A DNA stretch of 51,971 nucleotides from Oscillospiraceae bacterium (lineage in GTDB: Bacteria; Bacillota; Clostridia; Oscillospirales; Ruminococcaceae): positions 1 to 51,971 of the forward strand of contig JAITFZ010000003.1 of assembly GCA_031280965.1 (NCBI GenBank). Direction: 5' to 3'. The notes below the pieces were generated by a model. That model worked only from the letters and a program-made list of their open reading frames with translations, did no database searches and was not told the origin of the DNA. The position numbers and the translations under genes are program-made. Position 1 is the stretch's first letter; each line of letters starts with the position of its first letter. This document shows positions 1-9,252 of this stretch, one piece after another.

Positions 1-804
1 TCATTCTTTTTAGCGCCATACTTTGCCTTTTTTTCAAGAGATACACAAAAAGTATCGCCTCTTGATACGTATACAACGAATCAAAAAATCGAAAACATGT
101 TGGAAAGATACGGGTATAACGATAATATCATTATAGGAAAACCCATTGAAATTATTTTAGGTGATGAGAACGAGGGGGTTTCAAGTTCTTTCGGCGACTT
201 TATTTTCATTGACTATTTATTCCAAGTTACCAATAACCTGACAGGCAATGAATTGCCGGAATTTATCACTGTCCGCAGTCAGCTCGGAACTATATTTGAA
301 ATCGGCAAAGAGTACTGCATTTCTCCCATGCATATAAATAATGCTCTTTGGGATAGTCATACAATACACTCATTCCCTCAATTTATTCCGGCAGAGCATT
401 TAAGCAGAGGAGAAATAAATCGTTTGAAAAACGCTGTTTGGAGCAGAAACGACGGAGATGACCCTCCGCTCAAGGTAGCGGAAAGCGCGTCGCTGTCGCC
501 GGAGTTTATCTCAAGCGTTGATTTAGCGGTGGAAATAACGGTTTTAGACAAGCTCCTGCAATCTTTGTCCACTAATGTATTTAACGTTAATTACGAATTG
601 AATAATATTTTGCACGGAGAGGAGTACGGGCATATACTTACCGACTGGCTTAGGATTAATACTGACGTTGAAGTCGGCGGGACGTATATTGTGCTGTTAA
701 ATGTTATTGACAATGCCTACACTCATCCCGCGGCACGCAGCGGTGTTGTTATAAGCAAAAATTCTCCGGAGTTTGCAGAATATAAAAAAGCGTTTTCAAG
801 TTAA
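1..804 (+). CDS. Hypothetical protein, 5' end cut off by window edge
   Basis: The reading frame is open from base 1, so the first ATG at 97 is probably internal and the true start lies outside the window. Upstream of that ATG the frame reads a hydrophobic stretch (SFFLAPYFAFF) that could be the end of a signal peptide or membrane anchor, followed by a polar region. The remaining 235+ residues are soluble-looking, rich in Asn, Ile and Glu, with no recognisable catalytic motif. The C-terminal part (TDWLRINTDVEVGGTYIVLLNV) has the alternating pattern of a beta-sandwich, which would suit an exported protein. It is followed by a strong inverted repeat at 856-888. Function unknown. Confidence 0.6.
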   Translation, partial: SFFLAPYFAFFSRDTQKVSPLDTYTTNQKIENMLERYGYNDNIIIGKPIEIILGDENEGVSSSFGDFIFIDYLFQVTNNLTGNELPEFITVRSQLGTIFEIGKEYCISPMHINNALWDSHTIHSFPQFIPAEHLSRGEINRLKNAVWSRNDGDDPPLKVAESASLSPEFISSVDLAVEITVLDKLLQSLSTNVFNVNYELNNILHGEEYGHILTDWLRINTDVEVGGTYIVLLNVIDNAYTHPAARSGVVISKNSPEFAEYKKAFSS

Positions 805-855
805 AAAAGCTTAAATAGTTTCCTCACCCATTCAACCTTTCCGTCATAAAATGTT

Positions 856-888
856 AAAGGCAACACTGTATAATGCAGTGTTGCCTTT
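856..888. terminator. Inverted repeat, probable terminator
   Basis: A perfect 13-bp stem (AAAGGCAACACTG and its complement) encloses a 7-nt loop just after the first gene. The T-run is short (CCTTTATT), so termination strength is uncertain. Confidence 0.6.
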
Positions 889-918
889 ATTAAAGACAGA
901 AAGGGTTCGGTTCATAAA

Positions 919-1554
919 ATGTTTTTTAGTTTAACGCAGGCTTTCCTGTTGGTTTTCGCGGTTTCTGCCGATGCGTTTGTCTCCTCGTTTGCATATGGTG
1001 TAAAAAAAATCAAAATCCCCTTTTCCTCGGTCATGGTCATAAGCGTGATTTCCAGTACTATTTTAGCAACTTCTCTTTTTGCGGGCGAGCTTATCCGACC
1101 TTTTTTACATGAAAATACCGCAAATGTTCTCTGCTTTCTTATATTGTTCACACTCGGATTGATTAAACTGCTTGACAACGCAATAAAAACGCTTATTAAA
1201 AAGCATAATCGGATAAACAGGCAATTGAAATTCAAGCTTCTGAACCTTAATTTTATCCTGAATGTTTATGCCAATCCCGAAGACGCGGACGAGGACTGCT
1301 CAAAAGTTCTAAGTCCCGCCGAAGCGGTTCCGCTGGCGATTGCGCTTTCGCTTGACGGGCTTGCGGCAGGTATAGGAACCGCGCTCGGCGGCGCGAACAA
1401 GCCGCTCATTATCGCGTTTTCGCTTATTATAAGCATTATTGTTATTACCCTTGGCAGTATGTCCGGAAATAAGGCGGCGAGCAAATCAAAGGTTGGGTTT
1501 TCGTGGCTCGGCGGCGCGGTGCTTATAATATTAGCGATTCATAAGCTTATATAA
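919..1554 (+). CDS. ytaF: YtaF/MntP-like sporulation membrane protein
   Basis: This 211-residue membrane protein has two homologous halves, each beginning with a polar Asp-containing helix (VSADAFVSSFAYG near residues 15-27 and ALSLDGLAAGIGTALG near 140-155). That is the signature of the MntP/YtaF family of small six-helix transporters. A central charged loop (about residues 95-130) separates the halves. MntP members export Mn2+; YtaF is the Bacillota branch, named for sporulation-linked expression, and its substrate is not established. The length matches YtaF (about 210). The SD (AAAGGG) is rather far from the ATG. Family call firm, transport role inferred. Confidence 0.8.
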   Translation: MFFSLTQAFLLVFAVSADAFVSSFAYGVKKIKIPFSSVMVISVISSTILATSLFAGELIRPFLHENTANVLCFLILFTLGLIKLLDNAIKTLIKKHNRINRQLKFKLLNLNFILNVYANPEDADEDCSKVLSPAEAVPLAIALSLDGLAAGIGTALGGANKPLIIAFSLIISIIVITLGSMSGNKAASKSKVGFSWLGGAVLIILAIHKLI

Positions 1555-1565
1555 ACGAACGGGAA

Positions 1566-1596
1566 AAACGCCTCTGCTTTAAAAACAAAGGCGTTT
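1566..1596. terminator. Terminator shared by convergent genes
   Basis: An 8-bp stem (AAACGCCT/AGGCGTTT) lies between the ytaF stop and the stop of the minus-strand gene. The T-tract follows the stem on the minus strand (GGCGTTTTTC), so it serves mainly the minus-strand gene. Confidence 0.6.
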
Positions 1597-1617
1597 AAAC
1601 TGATTCGGTTTAATTTT

Positions 1618-2124
1618 TCAACAAACCGGTATTAACTCGATTACGTCAAGTCGCGGCGGAAGCCCGAGGCTGATTGAATTAAACCTGATAATAACCTGCC
1701 TTCCCGGACAGAAGAATCTCGCATCGCGTGAATCCGCACGAAGAATTTGGTTATTGGCTATGTTGCGTACAATGAGGAAATTCGGCTCTCTGCGTAATAC
1801 CTGCGCTCTTATTTCTCTCGGCGGCGGAATAAACACGGGAGGTCTTATCGGCGAAACAGGCGGTCTTTGCGGCGGAGGAGCGGGAGGTCTGTGCGGGCCG
1901 GAAGGCGGTCTTTGCGGAACGGCAGGTAAAAGCTGTATGTTGGTGGCGGTGATTTGCGGCGGTTCGCTTGCTGTCATTATTCCGCTATATGTAATTCTGA
2001 CGCGGTCGCCTACATTGAAACGGCGGGGGTTGCTGAAGTTAACGCTCACCACTTCGCCGGTTTCTTCGTTTCTTACATCTAATGTGCGCGGATTTATGGC
2101 AAGTACGATTGCATTCATTGGCAT
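1618..2124 (-). CDS. Duplicated-domain protein with proline-rich linker
   Basis: Unrecognised 168-residue cytosolic protein. The start is the ATG of MPMNA, because GGAGGA sits 8-9 nt upstream; a TTG five codons earlier lies on the SD itself. Residues 4-66 and 106-165 look like two copies of the same small beta domain: both have a V-L...P..L.VRN opening, a later G(D/R)-x-V-x-I strand and a PP-containing end. They are joined by a linker (about 68-105) made mostly of Pro with Arg, Gln and Ser. The beta-rich, V/I-x-V/I pattern suggests an OB or SH3-like barrel. There is no signal peptide. The gene is alone on its strand. Function unknown. Confidence 0.6.
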   Translation of the reverse strand: MPMNAIVLAINPRTLDVRNEETGEVVSVNFSNPRRFNVGDRVRITYSGIMTASEPPQITATNIQLLPAVPQRPPSGPHRPPAPPPQRPPVSPIRPPVFIPPPREIRAQVLRREPNFLIVRNIANNQILRADSRDARFFCPGRQVIIRFNSISLGLPPRLDVIELIPVC

Positions 2125-2228
2125 ATATTTGTCCTCCAAAAAGTTAGTTTAATCTATAATATGATTATTCGGCTTTTTGGTGAAAATATTGACCCGGCAA
2201 TGCTGCCGTGTGAAGAAAAAACCCCTGC

Positions 2229-2257
2229 TTGCAAAACAAGCTGATTTGTGTTATAAT
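2229..2257 (+). promoter_or_regulatory. SigA-type promoter of the vanZ-like gene
   Basis: TTGCAA at 2229-2234, 17-nt spacer, TATAAT at 2252-2257. A small hairpin (ACGCT/AGCGT, 2266-2280) lies in the leader. Confidence 0.6.
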
Positions 2258-2310
2258 GAGTAACAACGCTCAAAAAGCGTGAAATACCGATTTTTATATA
2301 CGAGGTCACA

Positions 2311-2922
2311 ATGGATATTTTTTACTTGCTTGCTATCACTCTCAAAGATTCTTTTATCGGGTTTGCGGTAGCACTCCCTTTTATTGTTGTATATCACGCA
2401 CTAATATTAAAAAATCAAAAGCAACGCAAGACAGCTATTCCGCATATAATCGCCACCTACATATTTTGCTTTATCGTTTCGTTCATTCTTTCCGCAACAG
2501 AAATACCTAATATTCGTAGTATTGAAATGATTGTAAATATTAAATTAACCCCATTTACTATCGCCAGTATCACGGAATATTTATTAAACATTCTGTTGTT
2601 TATTCCGTTTGGTTTTATTGCTCCGTTATTGTGGAAAAAATATCAAAACGCTTTTTTCGCTTTTTTGCTCGGTTTATTCTTTTCGTTATTTATAGAGATT
2701 AGTCAAATATTTAATCACAGAGTTACCGACATTGACGATTTAATCACAAATATAATCGGTTCTTTTATTGGATATTTAATATTCATGTTAATAAGATTGA
2801 TAATACCGAAAACAACCGCTATATTTAACGATTACAACGCATTAAAAACGTCTAAAATGCTTGTTTACTTTGTGATTATTGTTTTGACTTCATTCTTTAT
2901 AAAACCTTTTACTATTCCATAA
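2311..2922 (+). CDS. VanZ-like membrane protein
   Basis: A 203-residue, roughly five-helix membrane protein. The VanZ-family core is visible: NILLFIPFGFIAPLLW (about residues 91-106), then SLFIEISQIFNHRVTDIDDLITNIIGSFIGYLIF (about 128-161), with the conserved E-x-x-Q, R-x-x-D-x-D-D-x-x-x-N series. VanZ-like proteins are widespread in Bacillota; the named member gives low-level teicoplanin resistance, but most have no known job. The gene is much richer in A+T than its neighbours, has its own promoter and no operon partner, which suggests acquisition by transfer. The ATG follows GAGG. Confidence 0.75.
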   Translation: MDIFYLLAITLKDSFIGFAVALPFIVVYHALILKNQKQRKTAIPHIIATYIFCFIVSFILSATEIPNIRSIEMIVNIKLTPFTIASITEYLLNILLFIPFGFIAPLLWKKYQNAFFAFLLGLFFSLFIEISQIFNHRVTDIDDLITNIIGSFIGYLIFMLIRLIIPKTTAIFNDYNALKTSKMLVYFVIIVLTSFFIKPFTIP

Positions 2923-3055
2923 AGTGAAATTTCTATAAGACACCCGGCAAAGAAACTTATCCGTCCCCTGTAAAATCTTCAAATTTTTCTTCCCTTTTTG
3001 CTTTAAATGTGCTATACTATAGTTAAAAACAAGAAAGGCAGACAAAAAAGGAACT

Positions 3056-4045
3056 TTGGAAAAGATATTCAAATTAGGAAAAAGCGAGTTAACAAGCGCG
3101 CTTTTCGGTGCATTTGACGAAAATGTTAATATAATTATGCGGGCTTTTGATGTAAAAATCCTCAACCGCGATGATGATATAAAAATCATCGGCGACGAGG
3201 ACGGAACGCAAAAAGCCCTTTCTGCCGTGGAAAATCTCGCGAAAATCCTCGAACGCGGCGAAGCTGTCAGCGAACAGACAGTGCGGTATGTAGTTTCGTT
3301 GGCAGATGAGGGAGATACGCAGGAGATTGCAGAATTAGCGAAAGACTGCGTTTGCATTACGTTTACGGGAAAGCCTGTTAAACCGAAAACGCTCGGTCAG
3401 AAAAAATATGCCGAAGGTATAAGAAAAAACACCGTGACCTTAGGCGTCGGTCCGGCGGGAACAGGCAAAACCTACCTTGCCGTTGCGCTTGCTGTACGGG
3501 CGTTCAAGAATAAGGAAGTACAGCGAATTATTCTGACGCGTCCCGCTGTTGAGGCAGGAGAGAAACTCGGCTTTTTGCCCGGCGACCTGCAAAATAAAGT
3601 TGACCCGTACCTGCGCCCGTTATATGACGCGCTGTTCGATATGCTCGGCGCGGAGTCTTTTCACCGGAATGTAGAAAAGGGGTATATTGAAGTTGCGCCG
3701 CTTGCTTATATGAGGGGACGGACGCTTGACGACAGCTTCATAATCCTTGACGAAGCGCAGAACACCACCCGCGAGCAGATGAAGATGTTCCTGACGCGTC
3801 TCGGATTCAACAGCAAAATGGTTATTACAGGCGATATAACGCAGATTGACTTACCCGATGTGAAGCGTTCCGGTTTGGTGCAGGCGGTACGGGTACTTAA
3901 AAACATTGACGATATTGCAATCTGTTATTTTACCGAGAAAGATGTGGTAAGGCACAGGCTTGTACAGGATATAGTCAGGGCATACGAGCATGTAGCGGCG
4001 AATATTGTTCGCCCGAAAACCTCACGCCCGAGAAAGGATAAATAA
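3056..4045 (+). CDS. phoH: PhoH-like ATPase
   Basis: PhoH family P-loop ATPase of 329 residues, the usual length. Walker A is GPAGTGKT near residue 133 and Walker B is SFIILDEAQN near 227-236; the stretch LTRPAVEAGEKLGFLPGDL is typical of PhoH/YbeZ. The N-terminal ~100 residues correspond to the family's RNA-binding-like extension. It starts at TTG 3056, preceded by AAGGAA. A TATACT box at 3013-3018 may be the -10 of the operon. PhoH is almost always next to ybeY, as here, and is thought to act with it in RNA and ribosome metabolism; its exact biochemical role is unsettled. Confidence 0.9.
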   Translation: MEKIFKLGKSELTSALFGAFDENVNIIMRAFDVKILNRDDDIKIIGDEDGTQKALSAVENLAKILERGEAVSEQTVRYVVSLADEGDTQEIAELAKDCVCITFTGKPVKPKTLGQKKYAEGIRKNTVTLGVGPAGTGKTYLAVALAVRAFKNKEVQRIILTRPAVEAGEKLGFLPGDLQNKVDPYLRPLYDALFDMLGAESFHRNVEKGYIEVAPLAYMRGRTLDDSFIILDEAQNTTREQMKMFLTRLGFNSKMVITGDITQIDLPDVKRSGLVQAVRVLKNIDDIAICYFTEKDVVRHRLVQDIVRAYEHVAANIVRPKTSRPRKDK

Positions 4046-4084
4046 CGTGAAAAGCCTTTTAATAACCGCTCTCGCTTTAATGCA

Positions 4085-4110
4085 GAAGAAAGGACTTTAA
4101 TGAAAATATG
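4085..4110 (+). repeat. Leader repeat, partial copy (3' end only)
   Basis: Only the last ~26 nt of the dispersed leader repeat are present (GAAGAAAGGACTTTAATG), ending on the ybeY start codon and supplying its Shine-Dalgarno. See the complete copies at 15939, 18453 and 40851. Confidence 0.6.
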
Positions 4111-4557
4111 AAACTAAATTATAACAACAAAGCAAAGCTTGACAAATCTTTCCGTGCGTTGATAAAAAAAAGCTGTGAAGCCGTTTTGCGCGAAGAAATA
4201 TTTTCAGAAAACGCCGAAGTTTCGGTACTTCTGACAAACAACGAAGAAGTCCGTACATTGAACAGCGAGTTTCGCGGAAAAGATGAACCCACCGATGTGC
4301 TTTCGTTTCCGACTGATGAAGTTAACCCCGAAAACGGTTATATAATGCTCGGCGATATTGTTATTAATGCGGAACTCGCCGCAGAGCGGGCGCGGGAATA
4401 TGGTCACAGCCAAGAACGCGAAATAGCGTTTTTGACAGTACATTCGATGCTTCACCTGCTCGGTTACGAGCATGAAAACGATAAAGCGGGCGAGAAATTA
4501 ATGCGGGAGAAGCAAACGAAAATTCTGCGTGAATCAGGACTGAATATACAGGAGTGA
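4108..4557 (+). CDS. ybeY: Endoribonuclease YbeY
   Basis: YbeY is a zinc-dependent single-strand RNase for 16S rRNA 3'-end maturation and ribosome quality control. The signature H-x3-H-x5-H is HSMLHLLGYEH, with metal ligands H112, H116 and H122, followed by the usual ENDKAGEKLM tail. The GEIVI-like strand appears as LGDIVINAELA. At 149 residues it is full length. The ATG follows the SD in the partial leader repeat. It sits between phoH and dgkA, the standard Bacillota order. Confidence 0.95.
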   Translation: MKLNYNNKAKLDKSFRALIKKSCEAVLREEIFSENAEVSVLLTNNEEVRTLNSEFRGKDEPTDVLSFPTDEVNPENGYIMLGDIVINAELAAERAREYGHSQEREIAFLTVHSMLHLLGYEHENDKAGEKLMREKQTKILRESGLNIQE

Positions 4558-4584
4558 ACAGCGTTCACCCGCAGGGAGAGCAAC

Positions 4585-5094
4585 ATGAAACATTTTTTAA
4601 ACAGTTTTAAATATGCTGTGGGCGGCATATTTTTCTGCATTAAATACGAGCGTAATATGCGCATACATATCGTTATCACGATTTATGTGCTTTATTTTTC
4701 AACGTTTTACGAATTTACGAGGGTTGAAACTATTCTGCTTATTCTGACCTGTGTAGCCGCTGTTTCATTGGAGATGGTGAATACGGCAATCGAAGTCGTG
4801 ATTGACAAGGTTTCCCCGAATTATCACACGCTGGCTAAAATAGGCAAAGACGTGGCGGCGGGCGCGGTTTTAATAGCGACAATCGCAGCAGTAGCAATCG
4901 GAATTATGCTGTTTTGGAACACAGAGATGTTTGTTAAAATCTGGTTCTATTTCACAGGTTCGGTAATTAACGGGTTATTAATGCTTGGTTCGGTTTTGTT
5001 AGCGGTGTTTTTTATCAATTCGGGGAAAAAGCGTAAGGCACGTATAAGAAAAAAAGTCGAGCAAGGACAAGAAAAGGAAAAAAATGAAAAATAA
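4585..5094 (+). CDS. dgkA: Diacylglycerol/undecaprenol kinase family protein
   Basis: A small membrane kinase with the family motif E-M-V-N-T-A-I-E (about residues 53-60), which carries the catalytic Glu, followed by VVIDKVSP and the KD-x-A-A-G-A motif (KIGKDVAAGAVLIA). In Bacillota this family phosphorylates undecaprenol, recycling the lipid carrier for cell-wall synthesis. At 169 residues it is longer than the usual ~120-130: a fourth membrane helix (about 128-150) and a highly charged Lys/Arg/Glu tail are added. Its 3' end overlaps era by 11 nt, so the two are translationally coupled. Confidence 0.88.
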   Translation: MKHFLNSFKYAVGGIFFCIKYERNMRIHIVITIYVLYFSTFYEFTRVETILLILTCVAAVSLEMVNTAIEVVIDKVSPNYHTLAKIGKDVAAGAVLIATIAAVAIGIMLFWNTEMFVKIWFYFTGSVINGLLMLGSVLLAVFFINSGKKRKARIRKKVEQGQEKEKNEK

Positions 5095-5995
5095 CGTATT
5101 CGCGGCAATAGCCGGCAGAGCAAACACAGGAAAATCTACGCTTATGAACCTGATTGTAGGCGATAAGGTTGCCATAGTCAGCGAGAAGCCGCAAACCACG
5201 CGCACCCGTATTCACGGAATTGTCACTAAAGACGGCACACAATTCGTTTTTATTGACACGCCGGGCTTTCATCGTGCGAAAAACAGGCTTTCCGAACATA
5301 TGGTGAAGCAGGCACGTTCAGGCGTGGCAGGCGCTGATGTTGTGCTTATGACAGCGGATTGCACCAAGAAGATTACACCATCAGACCGAATGCTTATTGA
5401 GAGCTTTAAGCCGCTCGGTATTGACGTAATTCTGCTTCTCAACAAAGTTGATTTGGTAAAAGACAAGACAAAACTGCTCACTTTGATTGAGGAATATTCA
5501 AAACTGCATGAATTCGCCGAATTAATTCCCATAAGCGCAAAAACAGGCGAAAATACCGCTAAAATTCTGCCGTTACTGCAAAAATATGTAGTTGCTTCCG
5601 AAAATGGCGGGTATTATTTCCCGGAAAATCTTTCAACCGACCAGGCGGAGAAAGTCTGGCTCGCGGAAATCGTAAGGGAGAAGCTTCTGATGTCTATGCA
5701 TGAGGAGATTCCGCACGGGATTGCCGTTGAAATCGAGAGCATGGAGGAGAGCAAGACCAACAGCGGAAAACCGCTTATTGACGTTTCTGTTGTGGTCATA
5801 TGCGAGAAAGCCGGTCATAAAGGCATGATTATCGGAAAACAAGGTGGAAATCTCAAGAAAATCGGCTCGCAGTCGCGGCTTGAAATGGAGGAGTATTTCA
5901 AATGCAAGGTGAACATGAAGCTATGGGTAAAGGTCAAGGAAGACTGGCGAAACAAGGAGGGTTTCATCGCCGACTTAGGCTTGAATTCAGACTGA
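5084..5995 (+). CDS. era: GTPase Era
   Basis: Era is a ribosome-associated GTPase that binds the 3' end of 16S rRNA and assists 30S assembly. G1 is GRANTGKS (residues 11-18), a variant of the common GRPNVGKS; G3 is DTPG and G4 is NKVD. The C-terminal KH domain has GMIIGKQGGNLKKIGSQSR, the GxxGxxG loop. At 303 residues it is full length. The ATG overlaps the dgkA end, with AAAAGGA upstream. It is followed after 1 nt by recO, a very common pairing. Confidence 0.97.
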   Translation: MKNNVFAAIAGRANTGKSTLMNLIVGDKVAIVSEKPQTTRTRIHGIVTKDGTQFVFIDTPGFHRAKNRLSEHMVKQARSGVAGADVVLMTADCTKKITPSDRMLIESFKPLGIDVILLLNKVDLVKDKTKLLTLIEEYSKLHEFAELIPISAKTGENTAKILPLLQKYVVASENGGYYFPENLSTDQAEKVWLAEIVREKLLMSMHEEIPHGIAVEIESMEESKTNSGKPLIDVSVVVICEKAGHKGMIIGKQGGNLKKIGSQSRLEMEEYFKCKVNMKLWVKVKEDWRNKEGFIADLGLNSD

Positions 5996-5996
5996 T

Positions 5997-6767
5997 ATGT
6001 TAATTACACTTGACGGAATTGTAATAGGCCGGCGCAGTGTCGGCGAAAACAGCCGCTATCTTGATATACTGACCGAGGAACTCGGCGTGATTGAGGTTAC
6101 AGCCCACGCCGTAAAGAAAATCGGCAGTAAAAACGCAGGCAGTGCCGCGCTGTTTACTTATTCCAAATTCTGCCTGAACAAGTCGAAATCACGGGCGGGC
6201 GCCGGTTTTAATTATTCCATCAACAGCGCCGAGCCAATCTACAGCTTTCATAAGCTCTCATCGGACTTCACCGCACTGTCGCTTGCGGCTTACTTCGCCG
6301 ATTTAATTAAATACACATCGGCTTCCGAGCAAAGTTCGGGCGGACTGCTACGCTTTCTTGCGATTAGTCTTTACGAATTAGAAAAAGAAAACACTAATAT
6401 TTCCCGCATTAAAGCTGTTTTTGAACTGAAACTGCTACAGATTCTCGGATTGTCGCCGGATTTGATTACCTGTGCGGAATGTATGCGTTATGAGCATGAG
6501 GAAATGTTTTTTTTAATCGGCGAAGGGATTATAATATGCGCTGATTGCTTTGATGATGCGAAAATAGGGCAGAAAACCCGATATGTACTGAATCACGCGC
6601 TTTTACGGGCAATGCGCTTTATTATCTTCTCGCCGAGCGAAAAAACCTATAAATTTGAGCTTGGTGAAAAAAATCTGCGGGAACTCGGCTTCATAACCGA
6701 AAGCTATCTGCTGTATCATTTAGGGCGGGGATTCAGGACACTCGACTATTTTAAAAGGAATATGTAA
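5997..6767 (+). CDS. recO: DNA repair protein RecO
   Basis: RecO loads RecA with RecR at gaps and breaks (RecFOR pathway). The N-terminal OB fold opens with the family's LDGIVIGRRSVGENSRYLDILTEE-type sequence. The four-cysteine zinc site is C-A-E-C (about residue 158) and C-A-D-C (about 180). At 256 residues the length is normal. The start lies 1 nt after the era stop, and the last base of the stop is shared with the mutS2 ATG. Confidence 0.93.
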   Translation: MLITLDGIVIGRRSVGENSRYLDILTEELGVIEVTAHAVKKIGSKNAGSAALFTYSKFCLNKSKSRAGAGFNYSINSAEPIYSFHKLSSDFTALSLAAYFADLIKYTSASEQSSGGLLRFLAISLYELEKENTNISRIKAVFELKLLQILGLSPDLITCAECMRYEHEEMFFLIGEGIIICADCFDDAKIGQKTRYVLNHALLRAMRFIIFSPSEKTYKFELGEKNLRELGFITESYLLYHLGRGFRTLDYFKRNM

Positions 6768-9172
6768 TGACAAACGACTATAAAAAATTAGAATTAGATA
6801 AAATTTTAAGTCTGCTTTCCGAGCAGGCGTGGAGTGACGGCTGTAAAGAAAAAATCGCCGGAATTGAACCGCTTTTCAAAATAAGCGTTATCCGCGAAGA
6901 ACTGCAAAAAACCGACGATGCTTTCACGCTGTCGGCGAAATTCGGCACACCGCGCTTTTCGCGGATTAAAGACACCTGTGACTGCGTAAAACGCGCCGGA
7001 AGCGGCGCGTCATTGTCACTGCGCGAACTGTTAGACATCTGCGCGGTGATTAAAAGCATCGGCGGACTTGTAAGCTGGTACTCGCAGTGTTCAGGGATTG
7101 AAAATACGCTTGCGGGGTATTTTTCCGTGCTTGTCCCGAACAAAGCCTTGTCCGAGAAAATAGACAACGCAATCCTGTCTGATGAAGCGCTTTCCGACAG
7201 TGCAAGCCCCGAACTTGCCCGAATTCGCAAAGCCATAATTCGCCAGGGACAACACATAAGAGAACAGCTTGATAAGCTTGTCAAGAACCCCGATAAGCAA
7301 AAGTTCCTGCAAGAAAATATCATTACCACAAGGGACGGGCGTTTCGTTGTACCTGTGAGAATCGAGTATAAGGGCGAAATCAGCGGTTTGGTTCATGACA
7401 CATCGGCAAGCGGGCAAACGCTGTTTATAGAGCCTATGGCGGTTGTTGAGGCAAATAATGAAATAAGGCTCTTAAAAGGGCAGGAACAGGCAGAAGTCGA
7501 GCGTATTATCGCAGAACTGAGCAGTGATGTCGGGGATTTTTCGGAAGCGTTGATTCTCGGCTATGAAACGCTTATAAAACTTGAAATGTATTTCGCCAAA
7601 GCCAATCTCGGCGCACGAATGAAAGCAGTAACACCCGAAATAGTTGAATATCGCGACCTGCATAACCGAACGCCCGTTCTGCGCCTGATTAAGGCGAGGC
7701 ACCCTCTTATAAATCAGGATACTGTCGTTCCGGTTACGATTGAACTCGGATTTGATTACACCTGTTTAATTATTACAGGTCCGAACACGGGCGGTAAAAC
7801 CGTGGCTATTAAAACAGCCGGACTTCTTACGTTAATGGCTATGTGCGGGCTTATGATTCCGGCGGCTGACGGAAGCAAGGTCGGGCTTTTCGGCGGCGTG
7901 TACGCCGACATAGGCGATGAACAAAGCATCGAGCAGAGTTTGTCCACGTTTTCATCTCATATGAACAACATCACGCGAATTCTCAAAGCCGCAAATCAAA
8001 ACTCGCTTGTCCTGCTTGATGAACTCGGTTCCGGCACTGACCCGGTTGAAGGTTCGGCGCTTGCGGTTTCGATTCTCGAATACCTTAAAAGCCGCTCGTG
8101 CCTTGTGCTTGCAACCACGCACTATCAGGAAGTTAAGATGTTTGCGATTGAGGAAGAAGGCGTTGAAAACGCAAGCTGTGAATTTGATATAAATACATTG
8201 AAGCCGACCTACAGACTGATTACGGGAATGCCGGGGAAATCGCAGGCGTTTGCGATTGCACAGCGGCTCGGCTTAGACGAGCAGATTATCAAAAGCGCAG
8301 AAAGGCATGTAACGGGCGAGAGTAAACGCTTTGAAAAAACTGTAGAAGCGCTTGAAGCGGCTCGGATTGAACTCGAAGCCGCAAAATCCGAGATTGAGGA
8401 AGAGCGCATAAAAACACTGCGGAACAGTCAATCAGCCGAGAAAATGCGCGAGCAAACCGAATTTGCAAAGGAAAAAGAATTGCAGGCGGCGCGTAACAAA
8501 GCATCGGGGATTATAAACGAGGTCAGACATATTGCGGACGGATTCATTGACGAATTAGAGCAGTTACGCAGGGAAAAAGACAAGGAGGACTTCTCTGAAC
8601 GGGTCAGAAGTGCGCGCTCAAAACTCAATAAAACACTTGATAAAATGCACGACACTGCAAATCCGGTATCAATAAAAAAGCAGGAAACGTACATTCTGCC
8701 GCGCCCGCTTAAAATATATGATACAGTTTTGCTTGTTGACATTGACAAGAAAGGTACGCTTCTGACTTTACCGGATAAATCGGGTAATTGCATGGTTCAG
8801 GTCGGATTAATGAAAACCAAGACAAACCAATCTCAGTTGCGGCTTATTGAGGAAAAAGCCGAAGATAAAATTAAAATCAACAGCAGACATATTTCAACAA
8901 AGGGTTTGCAAAGCAATGCAACACGACAAACCGGCATGGAACTTGACATTCGCGGAATGGCGGCTGATGAGGGTGTCTTAGAAGTTGACCGCTTCATTGA
9001 TTCAAGCATAATGGGCGGACTTCAATTGATTACAATTATCCACGGAAAGGGTACGGGAATTTTGCGCGGCGCGGTTCATCAATTCTTAAAAGGTCACAGA
9101 CAGGTTAAAAACTACAGGCTCGGTGTTTACGGTGAAGGCGAGAGCGGAGTTACTGTCATCGAACTAAAATAA
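6767..9172 (+). CDS. mutS2: Endonuclease MutS2
   Basis: MutS2 is a MutS-like ATPase/nuclease acting on branched DNA and, in Bacillota, on collided ribosomes. An N-terminal core and clamp (residues 1-320) lead into the ATPase: Walker A GPNTGGKT (about 338-345) and Walker B VLLDELGSGTD (about 415-425). A Glu/Lys-rich coiled coil (about 520-620) is followed by a linker and the C-terminal Smr nuclease domain, with LDIRG (about 726) and HGKGTGILR (about 758). At 801 residues it is full length. It is the last gene of the phoH operon. Confidence 0.97.
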   Translation: MTNDYKKLELDKILSLLSEQAWSDGCKEKIAGIEPLFKISVIREELQKTDDAFTLSAKFGTPRFSRIKDTCDCVKRAGSGASLSLRELLDICAVIKSIGGLVSWYSQCSGIENTLAGYFSVLVPNKALSEKIDNAILSDEALSDSASPELARIRKAIIRQGQHIREQLDKLVKNPDKQKFLQENIITTRDGRFVVPVRIEYKGEISGLVHDTSASGQTLFIEPMAVVEANNEIRLLKGQEQAEVERIIAELSSDVGDFSEALILGYETLIKLEMYFAKANLGARMKAVTPEIVEYRDLHNRTPVLRLIKARHPLINQDTVVPVTIELGFDYTCLIITGPNTGGKTVAIKTAGLLTLMAMCGLMIPAADGSKVGLFGGVYADIGDEQSIEQSLSTFSSHMNNITRILKAANQNSLVLLDELGSGTDPVEGSALAVSILEYLKSRSCLVLATTHYQEVKMFAIEEEGVENASCEFDINTLKPTYRLITGMPGKSQAFAIAQRLGLDEQIIKSAERHVTGESKRFEKTVEALEAARIELEAAKSEIEEERIKTLRNSQSAEKMREQTEFAKEKELQAARNKASGIINEVRHIADGFIDELEQLRREKDKEDFSERVRSARSKLNKTLDKMHDTANPVSIKKQETYILPRPLKIYDTVLLVDIDKKGTLLTLPDKSGNCMVQVGLMKTKTNQSQLRLIEEKAEDKIKINSRHISTKGLQSNATRQTGMELDIRGMAADEGVLEVDRFIDSSIMGGLQLITIIHGKGTGILRGAVHQFLKGHRQVKNYRLGVYGEGESGVTVIELK

Positions 9173-9252
9173 TAACATAAAATACGCCATATAATTAATA
9201 TAAAGGTTTTCTCTTTTAACGGGGACGATTATTTATAACGGAGGCGTAGATT

